A DNA stretch of 47,472 nucleotides from Nitrososphaerota archaeon (GCA_011605775.1 JAAOZN010000036.1:1-47472), one strand, 5' to 3'. Counted from the stretch's first letter, positions 9,293 through 17,452 are shown. A program made the numbers and translations. The notes: a model not told the origin generated them from the sequence alone.

Positions 9293-10420
9293 CTAGCGCA
9301 GCTCTTTTAGGGTTAGACGAAGTGTCTCCATTGTAGCAATGATGTTTGCTATTGTAGCTTGATACCCCATGTGCCCTATTCGCAGAACCTTACCCTTAGT
9401 TTCACCATAGCCCCCACCTATAAGCACACCGTACTTTTCAGCCATATGTTCAACTATGGTTTTGTCAGAATAGCTTGCTGGTACTTCCACAGCTGTGACC
9501 GTATTAGAAGCATATTCATCTTTCTTAGGCCAGAGAGTCAACCCCATCTCCTTGACATATTTTCTGCAAAGCTCGGCGACTGCACGGTGCCTGTTGAATG
9601 AATGCTCAAGTCCCTCTTCTAAAAGCTCGGATACAGCTTCGTTCAAAGCGTAGACTTCTGCTACGAAAGGTGTGAAGGGGAACCTCTTCTGCTTAAGCCA
9701 TGTATCCTTATAATCTAGGATGCTGAGATAAGAATTTCTTAACGGCTTCTTCTTGGCTTCCATAGCTTTCCAAGCGTCTTCGCTTACGCTCATCAAGGTG
9801 AGACCAGCCGTCGAAGAGACACATTTCTGTGAAGCTGAAATGCAGATATCAACCCCCCACTCGTCAGGTCTAACATCAACTCCACCTAGAGATGCGACCG
9901 CATCTACGATAGTTATTAGCCCACGCTTTTTAGCTTCTTTGCATATTTCTCCGATTGGGTTTAGTGTGCCGCAAGGTGTTTCGCAGTGAACAATAGTTAG
10001 TGCTCTAAGATCTCTATGTTCGTCCATTACCTTCTTAACCAACTCAACATTCATCACTTCGCGTGGATCTACAGAAGCTTCGATCGCGACCCCGTCATAA
10101 TTCTCTACGTATACACGGAACCACTTGCCGAAAGGTCCTGAATCACAGACTAAGACCTTATCTCCCGGGTTAAGTATGTTTGCTATTGCCGCCTCTAAGC
10201 CCAGCACACCCTCACCCTGCATCAATATAACATCGTGCTTTGTCTGAAATACCCGTTTAACCTTCTCTATAGTGTCCTGAAAGAACTCTATGAAACCGGG
10301 GTAGTAGTGGTAGATCTGTGGGGTAGCTAAAGCTGTTAACACGCGAGGAGAGACCTCTACCGGACCAGGCGTCATCAAAAGATTAATTTTATCTCTGGCA
10401 CGATACGCCAACTCGATCAC
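9293..10420 (-). CDS. Class V aminotransferase (alanine/serine/ureidoglycine-glyoxylate type)
   Basis: A 375-residue PLP enzyme of the AGXT/PucG branch. The N-terminus has MTPGPVEVSPRVL (16-28), the PLP-binding Asp is in IVDAVASLGGVD and the Schiff-base Lys is K199 in SASQKCVSST. The C-terminus has RIGHMGY, typical of glyoxylate aminotransferases. Members transfer amino groups from alanine, serine or (S)-ureidoglycine to glyoxylate. Nearby amidohydrolase, isochorismatase-like hydrolase and nucleobase transport genes make the ureidoglycine option attractive but unproven. Confidence 0.88.
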   Translation of the reverse strand: MIELAYRARDKINLLMTPGPVEVSPRVLTALATPQIYHYYPGFIEFFQDTIEKVKRVFQTKHDVILMQGEGVLGLEAAIANILNPGDKVLVCDSGPFGKWFRVYVENYDGVAIEASVDPREVMNVELVKKVMDEHRDLRALTIVHCETPCGTLNPIGEICKEAKKRGLITIVDAVASLGGVDVRPDEWGVDICISASQKCVSSTAGLTLMSVSEDAWKAMEAKKKPLRNSYLSILDYKDTWLKQKRFPFTPFVAEVYALNEAVSELLEEGLEHSFNRHRAVAELCRKYVKEMGLTLWPKKDEYASNTVTAVEVPASYSDKTIVEHMAEKYGVLIGGGYGETKGKVLRIGHMGYQATIANIIATMETLRLTLKELR

Positions 10421-10586
10421 TACAACTACTTTTCTTATCTCTTACACTTAAATGTATACTTACTTGATTTCGTTAACTCTATAAACAAACTGGGTATAAG
10501 CTACGCTCACAATTTGAATCGAACATAAATAGGCCGCATGATCAAGATCTAACTACTATCAAATTAAAAGGTCTTAGGTCGAAAAG

Positions 10587-10595
10587 CTTTATAAT
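10587..10595 (+). promoter_or_regulatory. TATA box of a leaderless transcript for the isochorismatase-like gene
   Basis: CTTTATAAT is centred about 30 bases before the ATG at 10621 and preceded by an A-rich BRE-like stretch (GAAAAG). With the archaeal TATA-to-start distance of 26-27 bases, transcription would begin at or within 3-4 bases of the start codon. Confidence 0.55.
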
Positions 10596-10620
10596 CTACG
10601 TCTCTAGCAAGATTAAAAGT

Positions 10621-11256
10621 ATGGGACAGTCTTCGCAAAAAACTTTGTTAACTCTTCCAGCGGTGACAAGTGTAAAGGTAGAGGCGCAGAAAACTTTGTT
10701 ACAAATCACCGATATGCAGGATGACTTTGGAAACCCTAATAGTCCATTTTATTTGCCTATGTTTAAAAGCATCGTCCCTAACATAAAGATGCTCCTTGAT
10801 AAGGCTAGAGAGCTTGATATGGTTGTAATACACACAAATTCATTTGCTTATCCAACACCAGGTGAACGAAGGTGGAAGTCGTTAAGAGGTAGTTTCAATG
10901 GTTGGTTTGGACCAGAGGTCGACGAACTTAAGCCTTTGGATAGAGCCAGAGAGTATGTCGTCCCTAAAACAACGCACGACCCCTTCTTCCGAACGTTTAT
11001 GGACAAACTACTTGACACGTTCCCAATGATTGATACTGTTATAGTAACAGGGGTTGCCACTAATGTATGTGTAATGTATTCAATCGCTGGATATTGCATA
11101 AGAGGATTTAGGGTCATCGTACCAATCGATTGCGTAGGCGCTAGCACAGAAGAAATGCAGATAGCAGCCTTGAATGTAATCAAGGCAATCTGTCCAGCTT
11201 TTCCAGTTACTATAACTACATCATATACGCTAACACTCGAAAACTACTCTTTCTGA
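10621..11256 (+). CDS. Isochorismatase-family cysteine hydrolase
   Basis: A 211-residue alpha/beta hydrolase with the family triad visible: D31 in ITDMQDDF, K116 in VVPKTTHDPF and C150 in GVATNVCV. The family includes nicotinamidase, N-carbamoylsarcosine amidase, ureidoacrylate amidase and isochorismatase. The Asp-Lys-Cys set favours a C-N hydrolase over a true isochorismatase. No metal-binding DxHxxxH nicotinamidase motif is visible. In this neighbourhood an amidase acting on an N-carbamoyl or ureido compound is the best guess. Confidence 0.85.
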   Translation: MGQSSQKTLLTLPAVTSVKVEAQKTLLQITDMQDDFGNPNSPFYLPMFKSIVPNIKMLLDKARELDMVVIHTNSFAYPTPGERRWKSLRGSFNGWFGPEVDELKPLDRAREYVVPKTTHDPFFRTFMDKLLDTFPMIDTVIVTGVATNVCVMYSIAGYCIRGFRVIVPIDCVGASTEEMQIAALNVIKAICPAFPVTITTSYTLTLENYSF

Positions 11257-11331
11257 TTTCCCTCCAATTTAGCTCGGACATTCTCCATTTCTTTTCAGCT
11301 GATAACTCCCTAACGTACAAGAATGTGCAAG

Positions 11332-11496
11332 AACTTTTCTGCTATGATTATAGTGAAGATACGAGAGGCTGTGGCAAAGTTATCTCACGAGCAAACATTT
11401 CAACTCCCACCGCACCCTTATGATGGCAGATCTTTAGGTTATTGAAACAGCAAGATAGGAAGCTCGCACCATGAATCAAACTTTTCTGCCACAGCC
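11332..11496. repeat. Possible small degenerate element with inverted and direct repeats
   Basis: GGCTGTGGCA at 11367-11376 is repeated in inverted form as TGCCACAGCC at 11487-11496. AACTTTTCTGC occurs directly at 11332-11342 and 11479-11489. The roughly 120-165 bp unit has no intact gene and lies just upstream of the NMT1-type binding-protein gene. It could be a remnant of a MITE or insertion sequence, but no second copy is visible in the window, so this is tentative. Confidence 0.25.
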
Positions 11497-11510
11497 GATA
11501 CGGAAGCAAG

Positions 11511-11520
11511 ATTTAAATAT
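11511..11520 (+). promoter_or_regulatory. TATA box fixing the start of the NMT1-type binding-protein gene
   Basis: ATTTAAATAT is centred 27 bases before ATG 11543. This predicts a leaderless message starting at that codon and argues against the in-frame upstream ATG at 11471, which would lie before the promoter. Confidence 0.6.
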
Positions 11521-11542
11521 ATTCCAAGCCAAAATAAGTTCT

Positions 11543-12658
11543 ATGTTAAGAAAAAAGGTGGGTGTATCTACAACATTAGCTGTAGGAGCGATGGTAATAA
11601 TAGCCATAATTGCTGGTATAGTAGGCTATTATAGCGGTATTCAATCTATAGGTGAAGTTCGACCAACTACTGTAACCATCACAACTAAAGTGACTTTTAC
11701 TGCAACTACCACTACAACTGCTACTACAACAAGTACTACTACAGCTATTCTTGCCTTTCAACCTGTTTTGGATAGATTTAAACTAGGATCAGCTCAGCCA
11801 AACACACCAGACTTTATAGTATGGCATATAGCGAAGGAAAGAGGTATATTTCAAAAATATTTACCTAATGTTGAGCTGGTTGAATTTGCAGGTGGAACGG
11901 GGGAATTAGTAAAAGCTTTATCTGATAATAGCATACAAGTAGGCTGGGGACTTACTGAAGGCATTCTGCTTGGCGTAGTGAAAGGTGCTAAGATTGGTAT
12001 AGCGGCGACGATAATGGAATCTCCATTGAGATGGGTAATAGTTGTGAAACCAGACGCACCCTATAAGTCAATACAAGATCTTAAAGGGAAGACAGTTGCT
12101 ACAAGTAGACCCGGAGGTGGTTCAAATATAGTTACACTGAAGACCTTTGCAGATCTTGGTTGGGTGGAGGGAAGAGATTATTATATTAATCCAATAGGTG
12201 ACTTGAACGCTATGATAGCTGGGGTTAAAGCAGGCACACTTGATGCTTTAACATTTAGCAGAGGCGTATTAACAAGCCTCATAGAAAAGGGAGAGCTCAG
12301 AATATTAGCTGAAGTAAATTATCAGTGGCCCGAATTCAGTCTAGGAGTAACTAGAGACTTTGCATCAAAGAACCCAGAAGCGGTGAGAGCTGTGATCTTG
12401 GCGCTTAATGAGGCTATGAAGATCTTTAATCAAGAAAAGGACTATGCGAAAGGGCTCTTAAAGTCAATGTTTGGACTTTCTGATGCCGCTGCAGAAGAAT
12501 TTTACACATTCGTTAGATACTCTCTAGATGGCGTGATTTTCATTTCACCGCTAGACAAAGCGCAAGACTTTATGATCCTAGGCGGAGTAATGAGTGAGAA
12601 AGAAAGAATTAAGCCTATAGAAGCAGTTATACCAGGTTTCGCTCCAATTAAACCATAA
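11543..12658 (+). CDS. NMT1/SsuA-type ABC transporter substrate-binding protein with pilin-like signal
   Basis: About 371 residues from ATG 11543. The N-terminus, RKKVG|VSTTLAVGAMVIIA, is nearly the same pilin-like class III signal as in the BMP binding protein at 7151-8362. A Thr-rich linker (TATTTTTATTTSTTTA) follows. The soluble part is an NMT1/SsuA-like periplasmic-binding fold (FIVWHIAKERGIFQKY; LKGKTVATSRPGGG). Relatives bind alkanesulfonates, taurine, pyrimidines or nitrate-like ions. It is convergent with the permease and ATPase genes, an unusual split of the system onto opposite strands. The ligand is unknown. Confidence 0.87.
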   Translation: MLRKKVGVSTTLAVGAMVIIAIIAGIVGYYSGIQSIGEVRPTTVTITTKVTFTATTTTTATTTSTTTAILAFQPVLDRFKLGSAQPNTPDFIVWHIAKERGIFQKYLPNVELVEFAGGTGELVKALSDNSIQVGWGLTEGILLGVVKGAKIGIAATIMESPLRWVIVVKPDAPYKSIQDLKGKTVATSRPGGGSNIVTLKTFADLGWVEGRDYYINPIGDLNAMIAGVKAGTLDALTFSRGVLTSLIEKGELRILAEVNYQWPEFSLGVTRDFASKNPEAVRAVILALNEAMKIFNQEKDYAKGLLKSMFGLSDAAAEEFYTFVRYSLDGVIFISPLDKAQDFMILGGVMSEKERIKPIEAVIPGFAPIKP

Positions 12659-12695
12659 ACGCAAGCCAATGAACGCTCTATCTAGCCAATCCTTT

Positions 12696-13484
12696 CTACA
12701 AGACTCTAACTGCTGTACGTAGGCCACGTCTAGTGATTATACGTCTCTCAAAACCTAGCAAAATAATATTAATTGATACACTAAAGGAAGCTAACAAATA
12801 AATTATTGCATAGAACTCCGGGATCTTAAAAGTGCTTGCGTATTGACGAAGAGCAAATCCTAGACCCGTTGTTCCTACGAACATTTCAGCTATTATCACA
12901 CCTATTAAGCAGAGATTTAATGCCAATCTCAAAGAAGATAGTAAACCAAAAGTTATGGATGGCAGTATTATCTTTTGATATAGTTGTAAACGTGAGGCGC
13001 CATATAGTTTAGCTACCTTCAAATGGCTTTCTTCTGTCAAAGTTGTCATAGCTATCACATTAAGCAAGATTGGGGGTAAGCCATGTATAAATGAGTAGGC
13101 GACCTTGTACTCGAAGCTGAAGCCAAAGATGGACCAAAAAATAGGAATGAGAAGAACTTTTGGAATGCTAAAGAAGACTGCCACAAGTGGCTCCATCCCT
13201 TCTTTGAGTATTTTAACAGAACCTATGATCATACCGAAATAAACACCTATCACTATAGAAAGTACAAACGCTATGAATAGAGCTGATAATGTGCTCAAAA
13301 ACAGTTGTGTTACGACCCCTCTACTAAATAAATTAAACAAAGTGACAATAGCGTCTGATGGCTTACTGAGGAAAATCGGGGATATCAGACCCAATCTAAC
13401 ACTCAGTTCAGCCGCTACAACGATTGCGATTACACTAGAAAATTGTACTAACAATATTAACAAAGTCTGTTTATCGAACTTCAT
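12696..13484 (-). CDS. ABC transporter permease, SsuC/TauC-like (second of a pair)
   Basis: A binding-protein-dependent transport permease of about 262 aa with 6 membrane segments. The EAA-type loop lies around AKLYGASRLQLYQKIILPS, which contacts the ATPase. I start at the internal ATG (MKFDKQ). A start at 13505 is possible but would deepen the overlap with the upstream permease gene. It is the last gene of the three-gene minus-strand operon. Two different permeases in one system imply a heterodimeric channel. Confidence 0.88.
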   Translation of the reverse strand: MKFDKQTLLILLVQFSSVIAIVVAAELSVRLGLISPIFLSKPSDAIVTLFNLFSRGVVTQLFLSTLSALFIAFVLSIVIGVYFGMIIGSVKILKEGMEPLVAVFFSIPKVLLIPIFWSIFGFSFEYKVAYSFIHGLPPILLNVIAMTTLTEESHLKVAKLYGASRLQLYQKIILPSITFGLLSSLRLALNLCLIGVIIAEMFVGTTGLGFALRQYASTFKIPEFYAIIYLLASFSVSINIILLGFERRIITRRGLRTAVRVL

Positions 13485-14250
13485 TTTTAAACACCAATCT
13501 CTCAATGAACCTTATGGCCTCAACTATAACATAGGCGATGCTCAATGAGATTATTATCGCTGCGTATTCTGTTGGCGCATCTAGTTTATAGGTTGCGGTC
13601 GTTATTACAAAGCCTAGACCCATCGAAGAGGCTACTATCTCCCCAAAAATTACACCTATTATATTAAAACCTAAAGCTAGTCTTATACCTGAAATAATAA
13701 GCGGAAGAGAAGCCGGAAGTATAACTTTCAATAACAATTGTGTTGCTGTGCAACCAAATGAATGGGAGACTAGAACGTATGTAGGACGAACACTTCTTAA
13801 TGCGGCTATAGTATTAAGTATCAAAGGAAAGAGTCCGAGAAAGAAACCAAATAATATTTTGGATGGAGGGCCAAATCCTAGTATAACAACAATTAACGGA
13901 TAAAGGGCTACACTTGGAAAAGCATAAATAAAATAAAGGAGTGGTTCATATATTTGAGTAATAAGTCTGAAATACCCGAATAGGAAACCTACTGGTAAGC
14001 CGATGCATATTGTAATTAAGAAAGCTAGCCCTATTTCAAATAGAGTTACATACAGGTGGGCGTAGAATCCAGACGGGATAGTTGAGGCGGAAGTATACGG
14101 ATCCAAGATTTCAACTGCTCTAAATAATACCTTTGAGAATCTTGGTACACTAAACTCGTTCACTACACCTACTATTGGTAATATCTCCCACACAATTAAT
14201 AGCAACACGACTATAATTATTCTTATTAGAACGCCTGTTTTGAGAACCAA
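13471..14250 (-). CDS. ABC transporter permease, SsuC/TauC-like (first of a pair)
   Basis: A 259-residue permease with about 6 hydrophobic segments and the EAA-type loop near SHSFGCTATQLLLKVILPASLP. It starts at TTG directly after the TAA of the ATPase gene, which indicates translational coupling, and overlaps the next permease by about 14 bases. It would form the membrane channel with the 12696-13484 product. Confidence 0.9.
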   Translation of the reverse strand: MVLKTGVLIRIIIVVLLLIVWEILPIVGVVNEFSVPRFSKVLFRAVEILDPYTSASTIPSGFYAHLYVTLFEIGLAFLITICIGLPVGFLFGYFRLITQIYEPLLYFIYAFPSVALYPLIVVILGFGPPSKILFGFFLGLFPLILNTIAALRSVRPTYVLVSHSFGCTATQLLLKVILPASLPLIISGIRLALGFNIIGVIFGEIVASSMGLGFVITTATYKLDAPTEYAAIIISLSIAYVIVEAIRFIERLVFKNEVR

Positions 14251-15003
14251 TTACTCTCGCTCTCTACTAAGCAAGCTCCACATTTGTTTCCTTACTCCAA
14301 CTAATGTTGGATCTTCTATTTCCCTCGGTCTAGGTAAATCTATGTCTATTATAGCTCTAACAGTTGCGGGACGGTGTGAGAGAACTATAACTCTATCCGA
14401 AAGGTAAGCTGCTTCAACAAGAGAGTGAGTTACAAATAGAATTGTAACACCAGTCTGCTGCCATATACGAACGAGCTCCATGGCCATTTTTTGTCTTGTC
14501 TGCTCATCTAAAGCGCCAAACGGTTCGTCCATCAATAATATCTGCGGTTGAGTTACTAATGCTCGAGCCAAGTTTACGCGCTGCTGCATACCACCTGAGA
14601 GTTGGTTGGGGTAGTAAGTTACAAAATCACTTAATCCTACTAAAGAAAGATATTTGTTTGCTGTCCTTCTTCTCTCAGTTTTATTAACACCTTTTAGCTC
14701 AAGCGGGAATTCTACATTTTGTAAAACATTTCTCCACGGAAAAAGCGCAGGGTCTTGGAAGACCATAGATATAATATCTGGTCTTGGTGAGTTAATTTCT
14801 TGACCATCTATAATCACTCTCCCCGTATCAGCCTTAATAATTCCCGCTACAATCTGTAAAAGTGTAGACTTACCGCATCCGCTCGGCCCGATGATCGTGG
14901 TGAAGGTGTTTGGATTAATAGATAAGTCAATATTATCTATAACCTTAAGTGTGTTTCCACTAATGTACTGTTTGGATACTCCTTCAATCTTTATACCTTT
15001 CAT
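14251..15003 (-). CDS. ABC transporter ATP-binding protein, SsuB/TauB-like
   Basis: A 250-residue ATPase with Walker A GPSGCGKST (about 39-47), Q-loop in MVFQDPALFPWRN, signature LSGGMQQR, Walker B ILLMDEPFGALD and the switch His in VTHSLVEA. This pattern is diagnostic of nitrate/sulfonate/taurine-type importers. It is the first gene of the minus-strand operon. Two tight palindromes lie between its ATG and its TATA box, so expression is probably controlled (separate entries). Confidence 0.93.
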   Translation of the reverse strand: MKGIKIEGVSKQYISGNTLKVIDNIDLSINPNTFTTIIGPSGCGKSTLLQIVAGIIKADTGRVIIDGQEINSPRPDIISMVFQDPALFPWRNVLQNVEFPLELKGVNKTERRRTANKYLSLVGLSDFVTYYPNQLSGGMQQRVNLARALVTQPQILLMDEPFGALDEQTRQKMAMELVRIWQQTGVTILFVTHSLVEAAYLSDRVIVLSHRPATVRAIIDIDLPRPREIEDPTLVGVRKQMWSLLSRERE

Positions 15004-15004
15004 G

Positions 15005-15034
15005 GGTGCTTTAGCACCATCGATTTCTAATCGA
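15005..15034 (-). promoter_or_regulatory. Two adjacent palindromes in the leader/promoter of the SsuB-like operon
   Basis: GGTGCT-TT-AGCACC (15005-15018) begins one base from the ATG. TCGATT-TCT-AATCGA (15020-15034) follows immediately. Both have perfect 6-bp arms. With the TATA box at 15048-15059, transcription would start near 15027, inside the second palindrome. They could be repressor operators, or in RNA a small hairpin hiding the start codon. Confidence 0.5.
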
Positions 15035-15047
15035 CTTGTGTCTTTCT

Positions 15048-15059
15048 ATTTTATTTAAA
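15048..15059 (-). promoter_or_regulatory. TATA box of the SsuB-like operon
   Basis: On the minus strand it reads TTTAAATAAAAT. It is centred about 50 bases before the ATG at 15003 and predicts a leader of about 24 bases containing the palindromes. Confidence 0.5.
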
Positions 15060-15099
15060 CGTTGCTAAGTTGAAGGATGTGGCTGTTTTATTATGAAAT

Positions 15100-15810
15100 C
15101 ATTCCACCCCCTTGAGCAGCAGTGATGGGTCTATAAGCATCTCCCTTTGGGGCATCCTTGCGTAAAACATCTTTATTGGTGTTTCGAGCTTTGTTATGTC
15201 GAATGCTCCGTGAGGCCTTATGCAGTTGTACCATTGCATGAATTCATCTATGGATGAGAAGTATCTTATCTTGCTTTAATGAATTTGAATACTCTCTTTC
15301 ATACCTTACCCACTTCTTCCTTACACGCTTTCTTTCTTCAGTCAACGCCAAACCCTCCTGGACAAGTATCCTGTGAACCCTGTTGTGGTTGATGCTATAA
15401 CCATGAGCAAGAAGCATCTTTTCGAGATAGCATGCATTAGCCTTGTATACACCATATAGCTTCCTGACAACAATTCTTTCCTCTTCTGTGATATCCTTTT
15501 TCTTTCTGCCTGCCTTTTTGAGTTTCGGAATGCTACCGCTTCTTTTGTATATTCTGTACAGCTGCTGAACCCTGCTGATTGATATAGAAACCGCATCTGC
15601 AATATCCCTGTTTGTAACTCTAGCTTGAGATTTGGACCTGATGATCCACACGATCTTATTATCATCAAGCTTTGCCATTCCATCGTATCCATAATTTCTA
15701 CATACGCTCTTCCAAAAGTCGCTCAGTATACTCTTCCTTACTATCCAGTCTATTCTTGTTAAGGGGTGTAATAATTTCCGGATAACATAGAAACTTCTTG
15801 AACTTATCAA
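15100..15810 (-). pseudogene. Decayed transposase, integrase-core (IS481-like archaeal) type, DDE core largely deleted
   Basis: The intact 5' part (15244-15810, 188 aa) has a helix-turn-helix (TNRDIADAVSISISRVQQLY) and the transposase linker HRVHRIL..GLA..RKRVRKKWVRYEREYSNS. It then breaks off where the DDE catalytic domain should start. The C-terminal tail of the same family is recognisable at about 15111-15243 (SIDEFMQWYNCIRPHGAFD). The middle, with the catalytic Asp residues, is therefore missing and the element is dead. Its start overlaps the stop codon region of the racemase gene. I see no clear terminal inverted repeats. Confidence 0.75.
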
Positions 15811-16361
15811 GAAGTTGCTGACCTATTCTTCGCAGGAGGGGGCGGATACTTTAGTTTGCTGTGAGAAAGGTTGAGGCGTACTAGGGCTTCGGCCATCATC
15901 AACGCCGCTGGCGCTGGATCTATTACAGGCACTCCTAAAGCCTTCTGAAGATCTCTTGCCATGCCAATCATTCCGGTGCAGCCTAGAATTATGGCTTCGG
16001 CTTTCTCCTCCTCTGCAGCTGCCCTTCCTTGAGTTTCTAGGGCTGCTTTAACCTCGTTCCACTTCTTCTCAAGATCCAGAACTGGGACCTCGATAGATCG
16101 AACAGAGACTACCTTATCTGCTGCCCCATACTTTTTAGCCAAGTCACGGAAAATGGGGATAACGTTTTTCAAAACGGTTATGATGGAGAAGCGTGAAGCT
16201 AGAAGCGAAGCCAAGGCTATGGAAGCTTGGCACGGACCCAGGACTGGGATCTCGGCTATCTCCCGGGCAGCGTCTAATCCTGGATCACCCATACAGTCTA
16301 TTATGACCGCGTCGTAGCCTTCGTCCTCTGCTCTTCGCACCAGATATAACAAGATATTCAA
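15807..16361 (-). CDS. Hydantoin/aspartate racemase family protein, N-terminus missing
   Basis: 184 residues matching the Asp/Glu/hydantoin racemase fold from about residue 60 onward. EGYDAVIIDCMGDPGLDAAREI holds the first catalytic Cys region (usually C-F/G-D-PGL) and AIILGCTGM holds the second catalytic Cys. The first roughly 60 residues of the family are absent. The frame is still open past the TTG start given here but loses similarity near 16,345, where a truncated permease gene begins on the other strand. The protein is probably non-functional as written, or the gene is cut by a rearrangement or assembly join. Confidence 0.75.
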   Translation of the reverse strand: MNILLYLVRRAEDEGYDAVIIDCMGDPGLDAAREIAEIPVLGPCQASIALASLLASRFSIITVLKNVIPIFRDLAKKYGAADKVVSVRSIEVPVLDLEKKWNEVKAALETQGRAAAEEEKAEAIILGCTGMIGMARDLQKALGVPVIDPAPAALMMAEALVRLNLSHSKLKYPPPPAKNRSATS

Positions 16362-17038
16362 GAAAACCCCACGACGGACCCTTGGCTTGGTTTATCCACG
16401 TAGTGGTGTTTATGCCGATAATTATGGCTGCCGGTGGCTTTCTGCAGCTCCTCGCACCCGGCGTAAACCTTGCAGCAGCGATGGTAAGTTTGGGTATGGT
16501 TTGGGCAGTACTATTGACAGGAGTGGTGGGGCAGTGGAGTACAAATGATAACAACCTCTATAGCGCCTCTCTGGCGTGGTGCAACGCTATACCAATCAAA
16601 AGGGTCTACTGGGTGGCCATCATGGGTATAATAGGCACGGTGGTAGCTGCTCTGATCGCCTTAGGATTTGGCGTTAGCTTAAATGCGTTACTCCTACTAG
16701 GCTCGTTTCTCGGCACATGGATACCACCGATGGCTGCAGTGATGATAGCAGACTTCTATATTGTAAAGCCGTTCCTACTAGGCGCAAAGGCTGTCGAGAA
16801 AAGATATGAATGGGGGCCTGGAACGGCATATCACCTAGTAAACTGGCCAGCGGTTGTTGCCATAATCGTCGGAGGCTTTCTTGCGTGGTGGATCCCCCAA
16901 GTCTATCCGACAGTACCAGGTGTTGTAGTAGGGTTCTGTGTATCCCTTATACTCTTCATACTTCTCATGGCTGCTTGTGTAAAGCTGGGCATCAAATACG
17001 GCATCGGCAAGTGGGTTGAAACCGAGAAGGGCTTCTAA
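16337..17038 (+). CDS. NCS1-family permease (cytosine/purine/hydantoin/allantoin type), C-terminal half only
   Basis: NCS1 similarity starts without a start codon at about 16337 (APDITRYSRKP, matching the family's DxTRYxR motif) and runs to the stop at 17038. The segment WSTNDNNLYSASLAW is a hallmark of this family, and 5-6 membrane segments follow. Normal length is about 420-500 aa and the N-terminal half is missing. TTG at 16382 is the first start-like codon, but the homology extends upstream of it, so it is not a genuine start. NCS1 carriers are often paired with hydantoin racemases, consistent with the neighbour. Confidence 0.78.
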   Translation, partial: APDITRYSRKPHDGPLAWFIHVVVFMPIIMAAGGFLQLLAPGVNLAAAMVSLGMVWAVLLTGVVGQWSTNDNNLYSASLAWCNAIPIKRVYWVAIMGIIGTVVAALIALGFGVSLNALLLLGSFLGTWIPPMAAVMIADFYIVKPFLLGAKAVEKRYEWGPGTAYHLVNWPAVVAIIVGGFLAWWIPQVYPTVPGVVVGFCVSLILFILLMAACVKLGIKYGIGKWVETEKGF

Positions 17039-17050
17039 AGGTGAGAAGAT

Positions 17051-17452
17051 ATGAGTGTTGAAACCAATACCGCCCGTTCCTTCTTCACAAAGCTGAACAT
17101 GATAGCCTTAGTGCTGGCGATAATTATACTAGTTCTTTCCCTACTTTCATCACCAAAGGCGCAAACGCTCTTCTCAATCTACGCCATAATACTGATAATA
17201 CTCATTCTTGTAGGTCAGCTCAGAGTTAACCGCGCAGGAGATCTAAAGCAGGTAGGTGAGAGGGCAGTTCAGACGCTATGGCTCTGGACCTCCCTCGGAT
17301 TGGTAGCCCTAACTATGCCTCCAGCCCCCTACTTCGAGTTCAGCCAACCTATAATGGCCGCTCTGATAGTCATAGGCGCTATACTCATAATAGCTGGAGT
17401 ATACGCTCTACTAAGGATCAGAAAGCTTACAGGAGTATACTTAAGCGTATAA
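17051..17452 (+). CDS. Small four-helix membrane protein next to the NCS1 permease
   Basis: A 133-residue protein with four predicted membrane segments (about 16-31, 37-55, 72-87 and 99-120) and no motif I recognise. It begins 12 bases after the permease stop, with a purine-rich GGTGAGA ribosome site. It is therefore probably co-transcribed and may be an accessory subunit of the carrier. Its function is unknown. Confidence 0.6.
   Translation: MSVETNTARSFFTKLNMIALVLAIIILVLSLLSSPKAQTLFSIYAIILIILILVGQLRVNRAGDLKQVGERAVQTLWLWTSLGLVALTMPPAPYFEFSQPIMAALIVIGAILIIAGVYALLRIRKLTGVYLSV

Noticed and set aside
11471-11542. Longer N-terminus for the NMT1-type binding protein from ATG 11471
   Set aside because: A TATA box at 11511-11520 lies inside the extension and the pilin-like signal should begin close to the N-terminus, so ATG 11543 is preferred.
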